Source: Aminobacter ciceronei (lineage in GTDB: Bacteria > Pseudomonadota > Alphaproteobacteria > Rhizobiales > Rhizobiaceae). From it: DNA of 64,000 nt. This document shows positions 10,293-17,883 of this stretch, in pieces. The stretch lies in assembly GCF_014138625.1 (NCBI RefSeq), contig NZ_JACJHY010000012.1, forward strand, positions 104,005 to 168,004, read 5' to 3'. Both the position numbers and the translations under genes were made by a program. The notes below the pieces were generated by a model. The model did not search any database and had not been told where the DNA came from. It was given only the letters and a program-made list of their open reading frames with translations. Position 1 is the first letter of the stretch, and each line of letters begins with the position of its first letter.

Positions 10293-11546
10293 TCAGAAAC
10301 GTTGGGCGGAAAAGGGGGTGAGATCGATCGCCGACTTTTGACCCAGCATGCGCTCGCGCACCAGCCGGCCGGTGGCCGCCGCCTGGGTGAGGCCAAGGTG
10401 ACCATGGCCGAAAGCGTAGTGGACGCCGGCTTGGCTGCGCGAGCCGCCAATGACCGGCAGCGAATCGGGCAGCGACGGGCGGAAGCCCATCCATTCGCGC
10501 CCGCCCGAAGTATCGAGACCCGGTAGGAACTTGCGCGCCTTCTCCAGCATCGCCTTCGACCGCGCATAGTTCGGCGCCCGCGAGATGCCGCCCAGCTCGA
10601 CAGCGCCGCCGACGCGCAGGCCGGTGGCAAGCGGCGTGATGACGAAGCCATGGCCGGAGAAGATCAGCTGTCGCTTGACGTCGAAAGCACCGGTGGGGAG
10701 CGTCGTGTTGTAGCCGCGCTCGGTTTCGAGCGGGATGACGTCGCCGAGCTGACGGGCGAGCAGATGCGACCAGGCTCCGGCAGCGATCAGCACCTGGCGG
10801 GCGAACAGCGTGCGGCCTTGCTTGAGCTGGATCAGGATGCGGTCACCAGCCGGCCGGACAAGCCCGACATCGCCCTTGACGAAGGAAGCGCCGCTGACCT
10901 CGGCATGACGCCAGATCGCCTTGCCGAGATCCTTCGGGTCGGACACCGTCTTCCAGCCGGGCACGAAGGTGCCACGCGTGAAGCGGTCGGCCAGCCCGGG
11001 CTGATAGTTTGCGAGTTCGTGCTTTTCGAGATGCCGGTAGGCGATGCCGAAGCGGTCACGCGCCGCCCAGCTCGGCAATGCCGCCTTGAACTCCGCCTCA
11101 CGCTCGTAGAGTTCAAGCGAACCGTCCTCGCGCAGCATCGAGCCGGTACCCGAGCGCGCCATCAGCGACGCCCACTCCTGCTCGGCGAGCTTCATCAGCC
11201 CGGCCTGCGCGGCAAGGCTCGCCTCATAGTTGGCGGGCGCCCCGGCACGCCAGAAGCGGAAGAGCCATGGCGCAAGCTTGGGCAGGTAGGCAGGTGGAAT
11301 GGTCAGCGGGCCAAGCGGGTCGGCCAGCCATTTCGGTACGTTGCGCATCATGCCCTTGTGCGCAAGCGGCAGGACATCGGAGAACGCAAACGCCCCGGCA
11401 TTGCCGGAGCTGGTTTCCTCGCAGACGCCGGTGCGGTCAAAGACCGTCACCTTGCGCCCGGCCTCGGCGAGATAGGCAGCCGCCACGATGCCGACGATGC
11501 CGGCGCCGATGATGGCAATGTCGATCTCGTCGACCGCTGCACTCAT
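10293..11546 (-). CDS. FAD-dependent D-amino acid dehydrogenase, probably cis-4-hydroxy-D-proline dehydrogenase
   Basis: DadA/DAO-type flavoprotein, 417 aa. The N-terminus has the FAD-binding Rossmann motif IIGAGIVGIVAAAYLAEAG, and the C-terminus has the second FAD-contact segment YAFGHGHLGLTQAAATGRLV. In this operon it should oxidise cis-4-hydroxy-D-proline to Delta1-pyrroline-4-hydroxy-2-carboxylate, passing electrons to the respiratory chain. The ATG at 11546 has GGAGGGGAG upstream. It lies 34 bases after the deaminase gene and 14 before the epimerase gene. A general D-amino acid dehydrogenase is the alternative; a second DadA-like gene is present at 18922-20175, so the two have probably specialised. 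Confidence 0.85.
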   Translation of the reverse strand: MSAAVDEIDIAIIGAGIVGIVAAAYLAEAGRKVTVFDRTGVCEETSSGNAGAFAFSDVLPLAHKGMMRNVPKWLADPLGPLTIPPAYLPKLAPWLFRFWRAGAPANYEASLAAQAGLMKLAEQEWASLMARSGTGSMLREDGSLELYEREAEFKAALPSWAARDRFGIAYRHLEKHELANYQPGLADRFTRGTFVPGWKTVSDPKDLGKAIWRHAEVSGASFVKGDVGLVRPAGDRILIQLKQGRTLFARQVLIAAGAWSHLLARQLGDVIPLETERGYNTTLPTGAFDVKRQLIFSGHGFVITPLATGLRVGGAVELGGISRAPNYARSKAMLEKARKFLPGLDTSGGREWMGFRPSLPDSLPVIGGSRSQAGVHYAFGHGHLGLTQAAATGRLVRERMLGQKSAIDLTPFSAQRF

Positions 11547-11580
11547 GCCTTGCTCCCCTCCGAGCCCTGCCCTTACCAGA

Positions 11581-12474
11581 TCAGAACGAAGGCAGCTTGG
11601 GGCGGACTTCCAGGGCGTCCTTGATGATCTTCTCGACCGCGTTGCGGCGCTCGCCCGACAATGGCTTGCGCGGCATGCGCACACGATCGTGGGAGCCGAT
11701 CGCCAGCACCTCGGCAAGCTTGATGTTCTGGACCAGATAGGTCGAGACGTCGAGGTCGAGCAGCGGGCGGAACCAGCGGTAGATGGCGAGCGCCTCTTCG
11801 CGCCGGCCCTGCTTCATCAGCTGGTAGATGGCGACGGTCTCGCGCGGGAAGGCGACGACGAGGCCTGCAACCCAACCGATGGCGCCGACCGAAAGAGCCT
11901 CGAAGGCGAGGTTGTCGACGCCGGTGAACAGGTCGTAGCGGTTGCCCAGGCGGTTGATGATCTCGGTCGAGCGGCGGATGTCGTCGGACGATTCCTTGAC
12001 CGCGACGAAGCGCGTGTCGGACGCCAGTTCCTCCATCTGGTCGACGGTGACGTCGACGCGGTAGGCGAGGCGGTTGGAGTAGATCATGACCGGCAGGTCG
12101 CCGGCCTCGGCCACGGCGCGAAGGGCCGCCACCGTCTCTTCCGGGTTGGTGTGGTAGATCGGGCTCGGCACCACCATCAGGCCGGACGCGCCTTCCCTAG
12201 AGGCGCGCTTGGCGATGGCCGCCGCCTCGCGGGTGCCGGCCTCGTTGACCGTCAGCAGCACCGGCTTGCCGGCGGCGACCTTCTGGGCGGTCTTCAGCAC
12301 CTCGATCTTTTCGTCATGCGAGAGCATCGGGCCCTCGCCGAGCGAGCCGGCGACGATCAGGCCGTCACATCCGGCCTCCATCTGCAGCGCGAAGCAGCGC
12401 TCCATTTCGGCATGATCGAGGCGATCGTCCGCCGTGAATTTGGTGGTGACTGCTGGGATGACTCCGGCCCACAT
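11581..12474 (-). CDS. Dihydrodipicolinate synthase-family protein, probably Delta1-pyrroline-4-hydroxy-2-carboxylate deaminase
   Basis: 297-aa DapA/NAL-superfamily lyase. The Schiff-base lysine is Lys160 (FVAVKESSDD), the conserved Tyr is Tyr132 (MIYSN), and the carboxylate-binding GSLGEG is at 43-48; the canonical GTTGE of true DapA is altered, arguing against lysine biosynthesis. Between a proline-racemase-family epimerase and a D-amino acid dehydrogenase, the expected job is deamination of Delta1-pyrroline-4-hydroxy-2-carboxylate to 2-oxoglutarate semialdehyde. The ATG at 12474 has GGAGAG upstream. It is the first gene of the leftward operon, and a perfect operator palindrome (12489-12500) lies just ahead of its ribosome-binding site. 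The final enzyme, 2-oxoglutarate semialdehyde dehydrogenase, is not in this window. Confidence 0.85.
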   Translation of the reverse strand: MWAGVIPAVTTKFTADDRLDHAEMERCFALQMEAGCDGLIVAGSLGEGPMLSHDEKIEVLKTAQKVAAGKPVLLTVNEAGTREAAAIAKRASREGASGLMVVPSPIYHTNPEETVAALRAVAEAGDLPVMIYSNRLAYRVDVTVDQMEELASDTRFVAVKESSDDIRRSTEIINRLGNRYDLFTGVDNLAFEALSVGAIGWVAGLVVAFPRETVAIYQLMKQGRREEALAIYRWFRPLLDLDVSTYLVQNIKLAEVLAIGSHDRVRMPRKPLSGERRNAVEKIIKDALEVRPKLPSF

Positions 12475-12488
12475 GGCGCTCTCTCCAT

Positions 12489-12500
12489 CTGATATATCAG
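12489..12500. promoter_or_regulatory. Operator palindrome CTGATATATCAG ahead of the hydroxyproline operon
   Basis: A perfect 12-bp palindrome, 15 bases upstream of the deaminase ATG and immediately before its ribosome-binding site. Its TGATATATCA core is repeated exactly at 12546-12555, near the divergent gntR start. A repressor bound here would block the leftward operon; the adjacent GntR protein is the obvious candidate. Confidence 0.65.
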
Positions 12501-12545
12501 TGATGTATGACGAGGCGACCAACATTGTCAATCGGCAATCGCATC

Positions 12546-12566
12546 TGATATATCAAAAATATATCA
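12546..12566. promoter_or_regulatory. Second operator TGATATATCA plus an overlapping-phase imperfect copy, in front of gntR
   Basis: TGATATATCA (12546-12555) is an exact copy of the core at 12490-12499, with centres 56 bp apart. An imperfect third copy, AAATATATCA, follows at 12557-12566, 11 bp (about one helical turn) downstream. The sites lie 24-44 bases before the gntR ATG, so they would serve autoregulation as well as control of the divergent catabolic operon. Confidence 0.6.
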
Positions 12567-12589
12567 TTGCGCTTTCAAGAGATTCGGTC

Positions 12590-13237
12590 ATGCAAGCTGA
12601 GAAACTGGAACCGGCTGCGACACGGGCCTACCACGAGCTCGAACGGCTCATCGTCACCCTCGAACTCGCCCCTGGGACCATTGCCACCGAAGGTTCTCTG
12701 ATCGACAGGCTTGGCCTTGGCCGCACGCCGGTGCGCGAGGCGATCCAGCGCCTGGCCTGGGAAGGACTGGTCGAGATCAGGCCGCGCGCCGGCCTGGCGA
12801 TTGCGCCGCTGCACCCCGGCGACTGGCTGCGCGTGCTCGACGCGCGCCGCGGCATCGAGGTCGTGCTTGCTCGCTCGGCGGCGCGCTTCGTCACCCGCGA
12901 TGCCGCCAACCAGTTCCATGCCGCAGCCCTTGCGATGCAGAAAGCAGTGATCGCAGCCGACGTGCTCGGCTTCCTCGCGGCCGACAAGGCGCTCGACGAG
13001 GCGCTCGCCCTTGCCGCCGACAACGATTTCGCCGCCCGCCTCGCAGCACCCCTGCAGACCCACAGCCGGCGTTTCTGGTTCCGCTATCAGCGTGACACCG
13101 GCCTCGCCGCGTCCGCAGAACACCACGTCGCGCTGATCCGCTCGATCCTTGAGCACGACGAGGAAAGTGCAGCGCAGGAAGCCGAGCGGCTGATGGCGAT
13201 GCTGCGCGCCCATGCCGAGGCGGCAGCGACGCGGTAA
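12590..13237 (+). CDS. GntR-family transcriptional regulator (FadR/FCD subfamily), probable repressor of hydroxyproline catabolism
   Basis: 215 aa. The N-terminal winged helix-turn-helix reads LIDRLGLGRTPVREAIQRL followed by EGLVEIRPRAGLAI; the C-terminal part is all-helical and FCD-like with the ligand-domain arginines and histidines expected (RRFWFRYQ, EHHVALI). It is divergent from the deaminase-dehydrogenase-epimerase operon with 115 bases between starts, and the shared region has two exact TGATATATCA sites and one imperfect one. The likely role is repression relieved by hydroxyproline or an intermediate. The ATG at 12590 was chosen because longer versions would begin inside the operator region or the opposite gene. 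Confidence 0.88.
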   Translation: MQAEKLEPAATRAYHELERLIVTLELAPGTIATEGSLIDRLGLGRTPVREAIQRLAWEGLVEIRPRAGLAIAPLHPGDWLRVLDARRGIEVVLARSAARFVTRDAANQFHAAALAMQKAVIAADVLGFLAADKALDEALALAADNDFAARLAAPLQTHSRRFWFRYQRDTGLAASAEHHVALIRSILEHDEESAAQEAERLMAMLRAHAEAAATR

Positions 13238-13251
13238 GGCCGCATGATCGA

Positions 13252-13572
13252 TCAATGTCTCGGTTCGGCTTCCCTGACTTCATCAGCGGCGCTCTCCCAG
13301 CCGTCGCCGGCGGCGAGCACACAGCTGCGGCCTCTGACATCCGACAACAGCACGGTCCAGGTGCCATCGGCGGAGATGTAGATTTCGACGATGGCCGCGT
13401 CGCTGGCGACGCCGTAACCAAGGCGCCGCTCGTGAAAACTGTCCGTCAGGCCGGCCACGATCGCGTCATGGTCGCTGCAGAACAGCTCTGCAACTGCCGG
13501 GGTGGCCGGCAGCATCAGCGCCAAGCCGACGGCCGCCAGCCCGCTTGTGTGGAATGCGGGCGCGAGCGCCAT
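13252..13572 (-). CDS. Small secreted protein of unknown function
   Basis: 106 aa with an N-terminal hydrophobic signal peptide (cleavage near AVA-E, residue 28). The mature part has two cysteines (FCSDHD and GRSCVLA), probably a disulfide, and the strand-rich stretch IYISADGTWTVLLSD. The stop codon is 14 bases from the gntR stop, so the genes converge. I recognise no named family. The pattern (signal peptide, two Cys, PepSY-like length) fits the many short periplasmic proteins of Mesorhizobium. The ORF is real on codon-bias grounds; the function is not known. Confidence 0.7.
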   Translation of the reverse strand: MALAPAFHTSGLAAVGLALMLPATPAVAELFCSDHDAIVAGLTDSFHERRLGYGVASDAAIVEIYISADGTWTVLLSDVRGRSCVLAAGDGWESAADEVREAEPRH

Positions 13573-13709
13573 TCGACACCTCCTTGCCGCCGCATCTGTG
13601 CGGGAAGGTAACGACCCATCTTAACACGAAGGGCCAGTGGAAGCCCCGGAAGCATTGGGCCTTCCGTCATTCCGTGCAGGCCCTCGCACCCGGGGCATAT
13701 TGCTGCACA

Positions 13710-13728
13710 CCGCCGCAACAAGCGGCGG
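13710..13728. terminator. GC-rich hairpin just past the lipoprotein gene
   Basis: CCGCCGC and GCGGCGG form a perfect 7-bp stem with a five-base loop, four bases beyond the stop codon of the lipoprotein gene. No T-run follows, so it may act as an mRNA 3'-end stabiliser or a weak terminator. Confidence 0.4.
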
Positions 13729-13732
13729 CACG

Positions 13733-14326
13733 TCAGCCCTGTCGGGGATCACACAATGGCAGCTTTGCGATAGCGTCGTCCGTCAGCAGTTTTCTCAGGT
13801 TTACCGACGACACCAGGAAGTACAGTTCGTCCGCCTGGCTGCGCATGAAAATCTCTGCCGCGAGCGCGCCGGGGTTGATGGCACCGTCGCGGCATCCACC
13901 CTTGATCGTCACGGATATGCTGCCCTTGCCGTCCTTCCGGCCGGTCGCCTTGAAAGCGCGCGCCTTGGCCTGCGCGGCGGCGAGCCGGGCCAGGTCCGCC
14001 TGCGCGACGCGAGCGACCTGGATCCTTTCGAAGGAAGGGCTGGCCGACACGCCCGGCGCATTGTCGCCTGATACGATTTCGAGCGGCAAGGCCTCGTTGA
14101 CCGGTCCATAAGGTGCCGGCGCCTCCATCGCGAAATGTAGCACGACATCGCCGGTGCGCAGCTTGAGCGGAACAGGCATGACGGCTGCGACGCTCATCTG
14201 CTCCGGCGCGATCTCTAGAGGATCAAGGGCTGCGAGCCTGGTCAGCGCCATCGGATTGAGCGAAGCGCAGGCAGACAGCGTCAACAGCGAGGCCAGCCCT
14301 GCAATCGAACGTCCACGCACCGACAT
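13733..14326 (-). CDS. Putative outer-membrane or periplasmic lipoprotein of unknown function
   Basis: 197 aa with a lipoprotein signal: basic start MSVRGRS, hydrophobic run and lipobox LTLSAC with the lipid-bearing Cys at residue 20. The mature part has an alternating pattern (VPVPLKLRTGDVVLHFAMEA) and a long Ala/Arg/Lys helix around residues 105-135, and two late cysteines (GGCRDGA, PLCDP). GGAGG lies four bases before the ATG. It is divergent from the DUF2975/HTH pair. I do not recognise a family. The lipid anchor and export are well supported; the function is not. Confidence 0.8.
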   Translation of the reverse strand: MSVRGRSIAGLASLLTLSACASLNPMALTRLAALDPLEIAPEQMSVAAVMPVPLKLRTGDVVLHFAMEAPAPYGPVNEALPLEIVSGDNAPGVSASPSFERIQVARVAQADLARLAAAQAKARAFKATGRKDGKGSISVTIKGGCRDGAINPGALAAEIFMRSQADELYFLVSSVNLRKLLTDDAIAKLPLCDPRQG

Positions 14327-14345
14327 AATGCCTCCATATGGTTGT

Positions 14346-14374
14346 TTGACAGCACTGACTTATTGTTTTACGAT
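14346..14374 (+). promoter_or_regulatory. Predicted sigma-70-type promoter of the DUF2975/HTH operon
   Basis: TTGACA at 14346-14351 is a perfect -35 box; TACGAT at 14369-14374 matches four of six -10 bases at the ideal 17-base spacing. The expected start point falls about 25 bases before the ATG at 14406. The surrounding sequence is markedly AT-rich. Confidence 0.55.
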
Positions 14375-14405
14375 AATTTTTGCAAACAGAATTTGAGAGG
14401 CCGGA

Positions 14406-14954
14406 ATGGAGACTGCCCGCGAGCGTGCCCGTTTGCTGAGCCGGCGCATGGAAAAGCTCATCCTCGTGCTGATGGCCATTCTCGGCCTGTTCGTCCTCTA
14501 CGGGCTGGTACTGGCCTGGTCCGACCCGACCTGGATCGGCACGTTCGTGATCGAAAGGCTGGCACTTCCCAAGCCGCCGCAGTTCTCGACCTCGACGATG
14601 CTGTTGCTGGCAGCGGCATTTCTCGCACAGGCCGGATTGCTCGGATGGGCGCTGCAGACGCTGCGGGCGGCGTTCCGCGAGATCGGCCTGCATGACATCG
14701 TCGGCGCAGAAAGCGCGCGCCTGATGCGCCTGTCAGGCGTGGCTTTTCTGACCAACGCGATCGCCATGGCGTTGGCCCCGCCGCTGGTCTCGCTCATCGT
14801 CAGCCTCGACATGCCGGCCGGCCAGCGGTTCCTGGCGATCAGCTTCGGCACGCACGAACTGCTGGCCCTGATCCTGTCGGGCATACTGATCGTCTTTGGC
14901 CACCTCCTTGCGGTGGCCGCCGAGGTCGACGACGACAACAAGCGGTTCGTCTGA
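14406..14954 (+). CDS. Four-helix membrane protein, DUF2975-like
   Basis: 182 aa with four hydrophobic helices (about residues 17-38, 64-84, 112-132 and 150-170), a basic N-terminus and the acidic ending EVDDDNKRFV. It is followed after one base by a small HTH regulator with the signature of the YozG family. The pairing of a four-helix DUF2975-type membrane protein with a short XRE/YozG regulator is common in bacteria, and the two are thought to work together, though the function is unsettled. A near-consensus promoter lies directly upstream. The family name is from pattern and context, not a search. Confidence 0.7.
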   Translation: METARERARLLSRRMEKLILVLMAILGLFVLYGLVLAWSDPTWIGTFVIERLALPKPPQFSTSTMLLLAAAFLAQAGLLGWALQTLRAAFREIGLHDIVGAESARLMRLSGVAFLTNAIAMALAPPLVSLIVSLDMPAGQRFLAISFGTHELLALILSGILIVFGHLLAVAAEVDDDNKRFV

Positions 14955-14955
14955 C

Positions 14956-15183
14956 ATGCCGGTCATCGTCAATCTCGACGTCATGCTGGCGCGCCGCAAG
15001 ATGCGTTCCAAGGAACTCGCCGCCAAGATCGGCATCACTGAGCAGAACCTGTCGCTGCTGAAGTCCGGCAAGGTGCGCGGTGTCAGGTTTTCGACGCTCG
15101 CCCGCATCTGCGCCGAGCTCGAGTGCCAGCCGGGCGACCTGCTGGAGTACCAGCCGGGACCGGAAGAAGAGGACGGAACGTAA
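14956..15183 (+). CDS. Small XRE-type helix-turn-helix regulator (YozG-like)
   Basis: 75 aa, almost entirely one HTH domain: LDVMLARRKMRSKELAAKIG, then ITEQNLSLLKSGKVRGVRFS and the closing LARICAELECQPGDLLEYQP, the last being diagnostic of the YozG/Cro-like group. It starts one base after the stop of the DUF2975-like membrane gene, so the two are co-translated. It probably autoregulates the pair. A strong hairpin follows its stop codon immediately. Confidence 0.8.
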   Translation: MPVIVNLDVMLARRKMRSKELAAKIGITEQNLSLLKSGKVRGVRFSTLARICAELECQPGDLLEYQPGPEEEDGT

Positions 15184-15208
15184 AACGGGCGCCCAATGGG
15201 CGCCCGTT
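15184..15208. terminator. Strong hairpin terminator between the HTH gene and mmsA
   Basis: AACGGGCGCCC and GGGCGCCCGTT make an 11-bp perfect stem with a three-base loop. On the minus strand it is followed by TTTT and on the plus strand by a looser T-rich stretch, so it can stop transcription from both convergent units. Confidence 0.75.
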
Positions 15209-15228
15209 CATTTTCCCGCTAGAAACGG

Positions 15229-15303
15229 TCAGTTCATCGTCGGGATGATGAACTCCACGCCGTTGGGCTTAGTTCATCGTCGGAATGACGAACTCCGCAC
15301 CGT
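15229..15303. repeat. Duplicated 3' tail of mmsA (near-direct repeat, 40-bp offset)
   Basis: The last eleven codons of mmsA (15271-15303, encoding DGAEFVIPTMN, then stop) are echoed at 15231-15263 by a 33-bp copy with four mismatches, which reads NGVEFIIPTMN and its own TGA stop at 15229. The offset of 40 bp puts the copy out of frame with the gene. Three changes lie in codon positions that conserve the peptide, so the echo looks like the tail of a diverged mmsA paralogue, not a recent slip. Confidence 0.75.
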
Positions 15304-16765
15304 CCTTGACGCCCGACGGCCAGCGCGAGGTCACCGTCTTGGTCTTGGTGTAGAAGCGGAACGCATCCGGACCGTGCTGGTTGAGGTCACCGAAGGACGA
15401 AGCCTTCCAGCCGCCGAAGGTGTAGTAGGCGATCGGAACCGGGATCGGCACGTTGATACCGACCATGCCGACCTGGACGCGCGAAGCGAAATCGCGGGCG
15501 GCGTCGCCGTCGCGGGTGAAGATCGCCACGCCGTTGCCCATCTCGTGGTCGTTGGCCAGCTTGATGGCGTTCTCGTAGGTCGGCGCGCGCACCACCGAGA
15601 GAACCGGGCCGAAGATCTCTTCCTTATAGATGCGCATATCGGCGGTCACATGGTCGAACAGACAGCCGCCCATATAGAAGCCGTTCTCGTAGCCCTGCAT
15701 CTTGAAGCCGCGGCCGTCGACGACGAGCTTGGCGCCTTCCTTGACGCCGATGTCGACGTAACCCTTGATGCGCTCCAGCGCCTCACGCGTGACGACCGGG
15801 CCGAAGTCGGCGGACGAGTCGGTCGACGGGCCGACCTTCAGGCTCTCGACGCGCGGGACCAGCTTTTCCATCAGCCGTTCGGCGGTGTCGTGGCCGACGG
15901 GAACGGCCACCGAGATCGCCATGCAGCGCTCGCCGGCCGAGCCGTAGCCGGCCCCGATCAGCGCGTCGACGGTCTGGTCCATGTCGGCGTCGGGCATGAT
16001 GATCATGTGATTCTTGGCGCCGCCGAAGCACTGCACGCGCTTGCCGTTGGCGCAGCCCCGGCTGTAGATGTACTGGGCGATCGGCGTCGAGCCGACGAAG
16101 CCGACGGCCTTGATGTCGGGATCGTCGAGGATCGCGTCGACAACCGTCTTGTCGCCGTTGACGACGTTGAGGATGCCTGCCGGAAGGCCGGCTTCGAGGA
16201 ACAGTTCGGCGATGCGCAACGGCACGCCCGGGTCGCGCTCTGACGGCTTCAGGATGAAGGCGTTGCCGCAAGCAATCGCCGGCGCGATCTTCCACAGCGG
16301 GATCATCGCCGGGAAGTTGAACGGAGTGATGCCGGCGACGACGCCGAGCGCCTGGCGCATCGAGTAGACGTCGATGCCGGGGCCGGCGCCGTCGGTGAAC
16401 TCGCCCTTCATCATGTGTGGAGCGCCAATGCACACTTCGACAACTTCAAGGCCGCGCTGGATGTCACCCTTGGCGTCGGCAATGGTCTTGCCATGCTCGC
16501 GCGCCAGAAGCTCGGCCAGCGAGTCGTATTCCTTGTGCACCAGCTCCAGGAACTTCATCAGCACGCGGACGCGGCGCTGCGGATTGGTGGCCGCCCAGGC
16601 AGGCTGTGCTGCCTTGGCATTCTCGACGGCGGCGCGCAGTTCCTGCGCCGAGGCAAGTGCCACCGTGGCGCGTACCGAACCGTCCATCGGCTGCAGCACG
16701 TCCTGCTTGCGCCCGCTGGTGCCGGCGACATGCTTGCCGCCGATGAAATGACCGTAATCGACCAT
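15269..16765 (-). CDS. mmsA: CoA-acylating methylmalonate-semialdehyde dehydrogenase
   Basis: 498-aa aldehyde dehydrogenase superfamily enzyme that converts (methyl)malonate semialdehyde and CoA to propionyl- or acetyl-CoA with NAD+; it serves valine and often inositol catabolism. The catalytic cysteine is Cys281 in GSAGERCMAIS. Family markers include GITPFNFPAMIPLWKIAPA, CFGGAKNHMIIMPDAD and FGDLNQHGPDAFRFYTKTKT; the absence of the usual ALDH general-base Glu before the Cys loop fits MMSDH. The ATG at 16765 has GGGAGAG upstream. It is divergent from a LysR gene, the usual arrangement for autoregulated catabolic control. Valine genes such as mmsB are not in the window. Confidence 0.95.
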   Translation of the reverse strand: MVDYGHFIGGKHVAGTSGRKQDVLQPMDGSVRATVALASAQELRAAVENAKAAQPAWAATNPQRRVRVLMKFLELVHKEYDSLAELLAREHGKTIADAKGDIQRGLEVVEVCIGAPHMMKGEFTDGAGPGIDVYSMRQALGVVAGITPFNFPAMIPLWKIAPAIACGNAFILKPSERDPGVPLRIAELFLEAGLPAGILNVVNGDKTVVDAILDDPDIKAVGFVGSTPIAQYIYSRGCANGKRVQCFGGAKNHMIIMPDADMDQTVDALIGAGYGSAGERCMAISVAVPVGHDTAERLMEKLVPRVESLKVGPSTDSSADFGPVVTREALERIKGYVDIGVKEGAKLVVDGRGFKMQGYENGFYMGGCLFDHVTADMRIYKEEIFGPVLSVVRAPTYENAIKLANDHEMGNGVAIFTRDGDAARDFASRVQVGMVGINVPIPVPIAYYTFGGWKASSFGDLNQHGPDAFRFYTKTKTVTSRWPSGVKDGAEFVIPTMN

Positions 16766-16941
16766 TGCTTCTCTCCCAATTCTTTGTTGATGGCTCATTG
16801 TCCCGCTTAACGCGCGCCTTTGCAACGCGAGGGTGAACGCAACCGTTGTGCAGAAAATAAAGTACGACGGGAGCTTGAATGCGATTTCATGCATAGTAGG
16901 GTGCACGGATCGTAGCCCTTCGCCTGAGGTCGGAACCACCG

Positions 16942-17823
16942 ATGAACTGGGATGACGTCCGCATCTTCCTCGCCGTCGCGCGCACCGGCCAGATCCTCGG
17001 TGCGGCACGGCGGCTCGAGCTCAACCACGCAACCGTATCTCGGCGCGTGGCAGCCCTCGAAGAGGCGCTGAAGACAAAACTCTTCCGCCGGCTGACCACC
17101 GGCAGCGAACTGACGCCCGCCGGCGAGCGCTTCCTCGAAGTCGCCGAGCGCATGGAAGCCGACATGCTGACTGCCCGCGCCGAAATTTCGGGCGAAGGCG
17201 ACGAAGTGTCGGGCACGGTGCGCATCGGCGCGCCTGACGGATTCGGCGTTGCCTTCCTGGCGCAACGCCTGGGCACGCTGACCGCCCAGCACGCCGACCT
17301 GCGCATCCAGCTCGTTCCGGTCCCAAGGACATTTTCACTGTCGCGGCGCGAGGCAGATATCGCCATCACCACCGAGCGGCCGAGCGAAGGCCGACTGGTG
17401 GCGGCAAAGCTTGTCGACTATTCGCTCGGCCTGTTTGCTTCCCGCGCCTATGTCGAACAATGCGGCCTCCCCACCTCGCGTCCCGAGCTTTCGGCCCACC
17501 GCCTGATCGGCTACGTACCCGACCTCGTGGTCAGCTCATCGCTCGACTACGCCGCCGAGTTCAGCCCGTCATGGGAGTCCGCCTTCTCGATTTCGTCCGC
17601 GCTCGGGCAGGTCGAGGCGGTGCGCTCAGGCGCTGGCATCGGCATACTGCACACCTTCATTGCCCGCAGGATTGCCGACATCGTGCCGGTAACGGCGATC
17701 CCGCCAATCCGCCGCGCCTACTGGCTTGTCTATCACGAGTCCGTCCGGCCATTGCGCCGCATCCAGACGGTGGCGGGCTTCATCACCAAAGCTGTGGAAC
17801 GCGAGCGGGCGCTGTTCATCTGA
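16942..17823 (+). CDS. LysR-family transcriptional regulator next to mmsA
   Basis: 293 aa with a standard N-terminal winged HTH (MNWDDVRIFLAVARTGQILG, ATVSRRVAALEEAL, LTPAGERFLE) and a C-terminal periplasmic-binding-type effector domain. It is divergent from mmsA with 176 bases between, so mmsA is the likely target. The shared region holds a TGAA-N6-TTCA inverted repeat (16877-16890) but no textbook T-N11-A pair that I would stand behind. The WDDVRIFLAVAR start is of the LysR subgroup frequent next to aldehyde dehydrogenase genes in rhizobia. The effector is unknown. Confidence 0.9.
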   Translation: MNWDDVRIFLAVARTGQILGAARRLELNHATVSRRVAALEEALKTKLFRRLTTGSELTPAGERFLEVAERMEADMLTARAEISGEGDEVSGTVRIGAPDGFGVAFLAQRLGTLTAQHADLRIQLVPVPRTFSLSRREADIAITTERPSEGRLVAAKLVDYSLGLFASRAYVEQCGLPTSRPELSAHRLIGYVPDLVVSSSLDYAAEFSPSWESAFSISSALGQVEAVRSGAGIGILHTFIARRIADIVPVTAIPPIRRAYWLVYHESVRPLRRIQTVAGFITKAVERERALFI

Positions 17824-17883
17824 ACAGCCTTCCGACAAGCTCACACATCCGCTAACGTCGGTACTCCAACCGAGGAAACCGAT

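Noticed and set aside
16877..16890. LysR binding box between mmsA and the LysR gene
   Set aside because: TGAA-N6-TTCA is symmetrical but does not fit the T-N11-A rule, and inverted repeats of this size are common by chance, so it is not listed as a feature.
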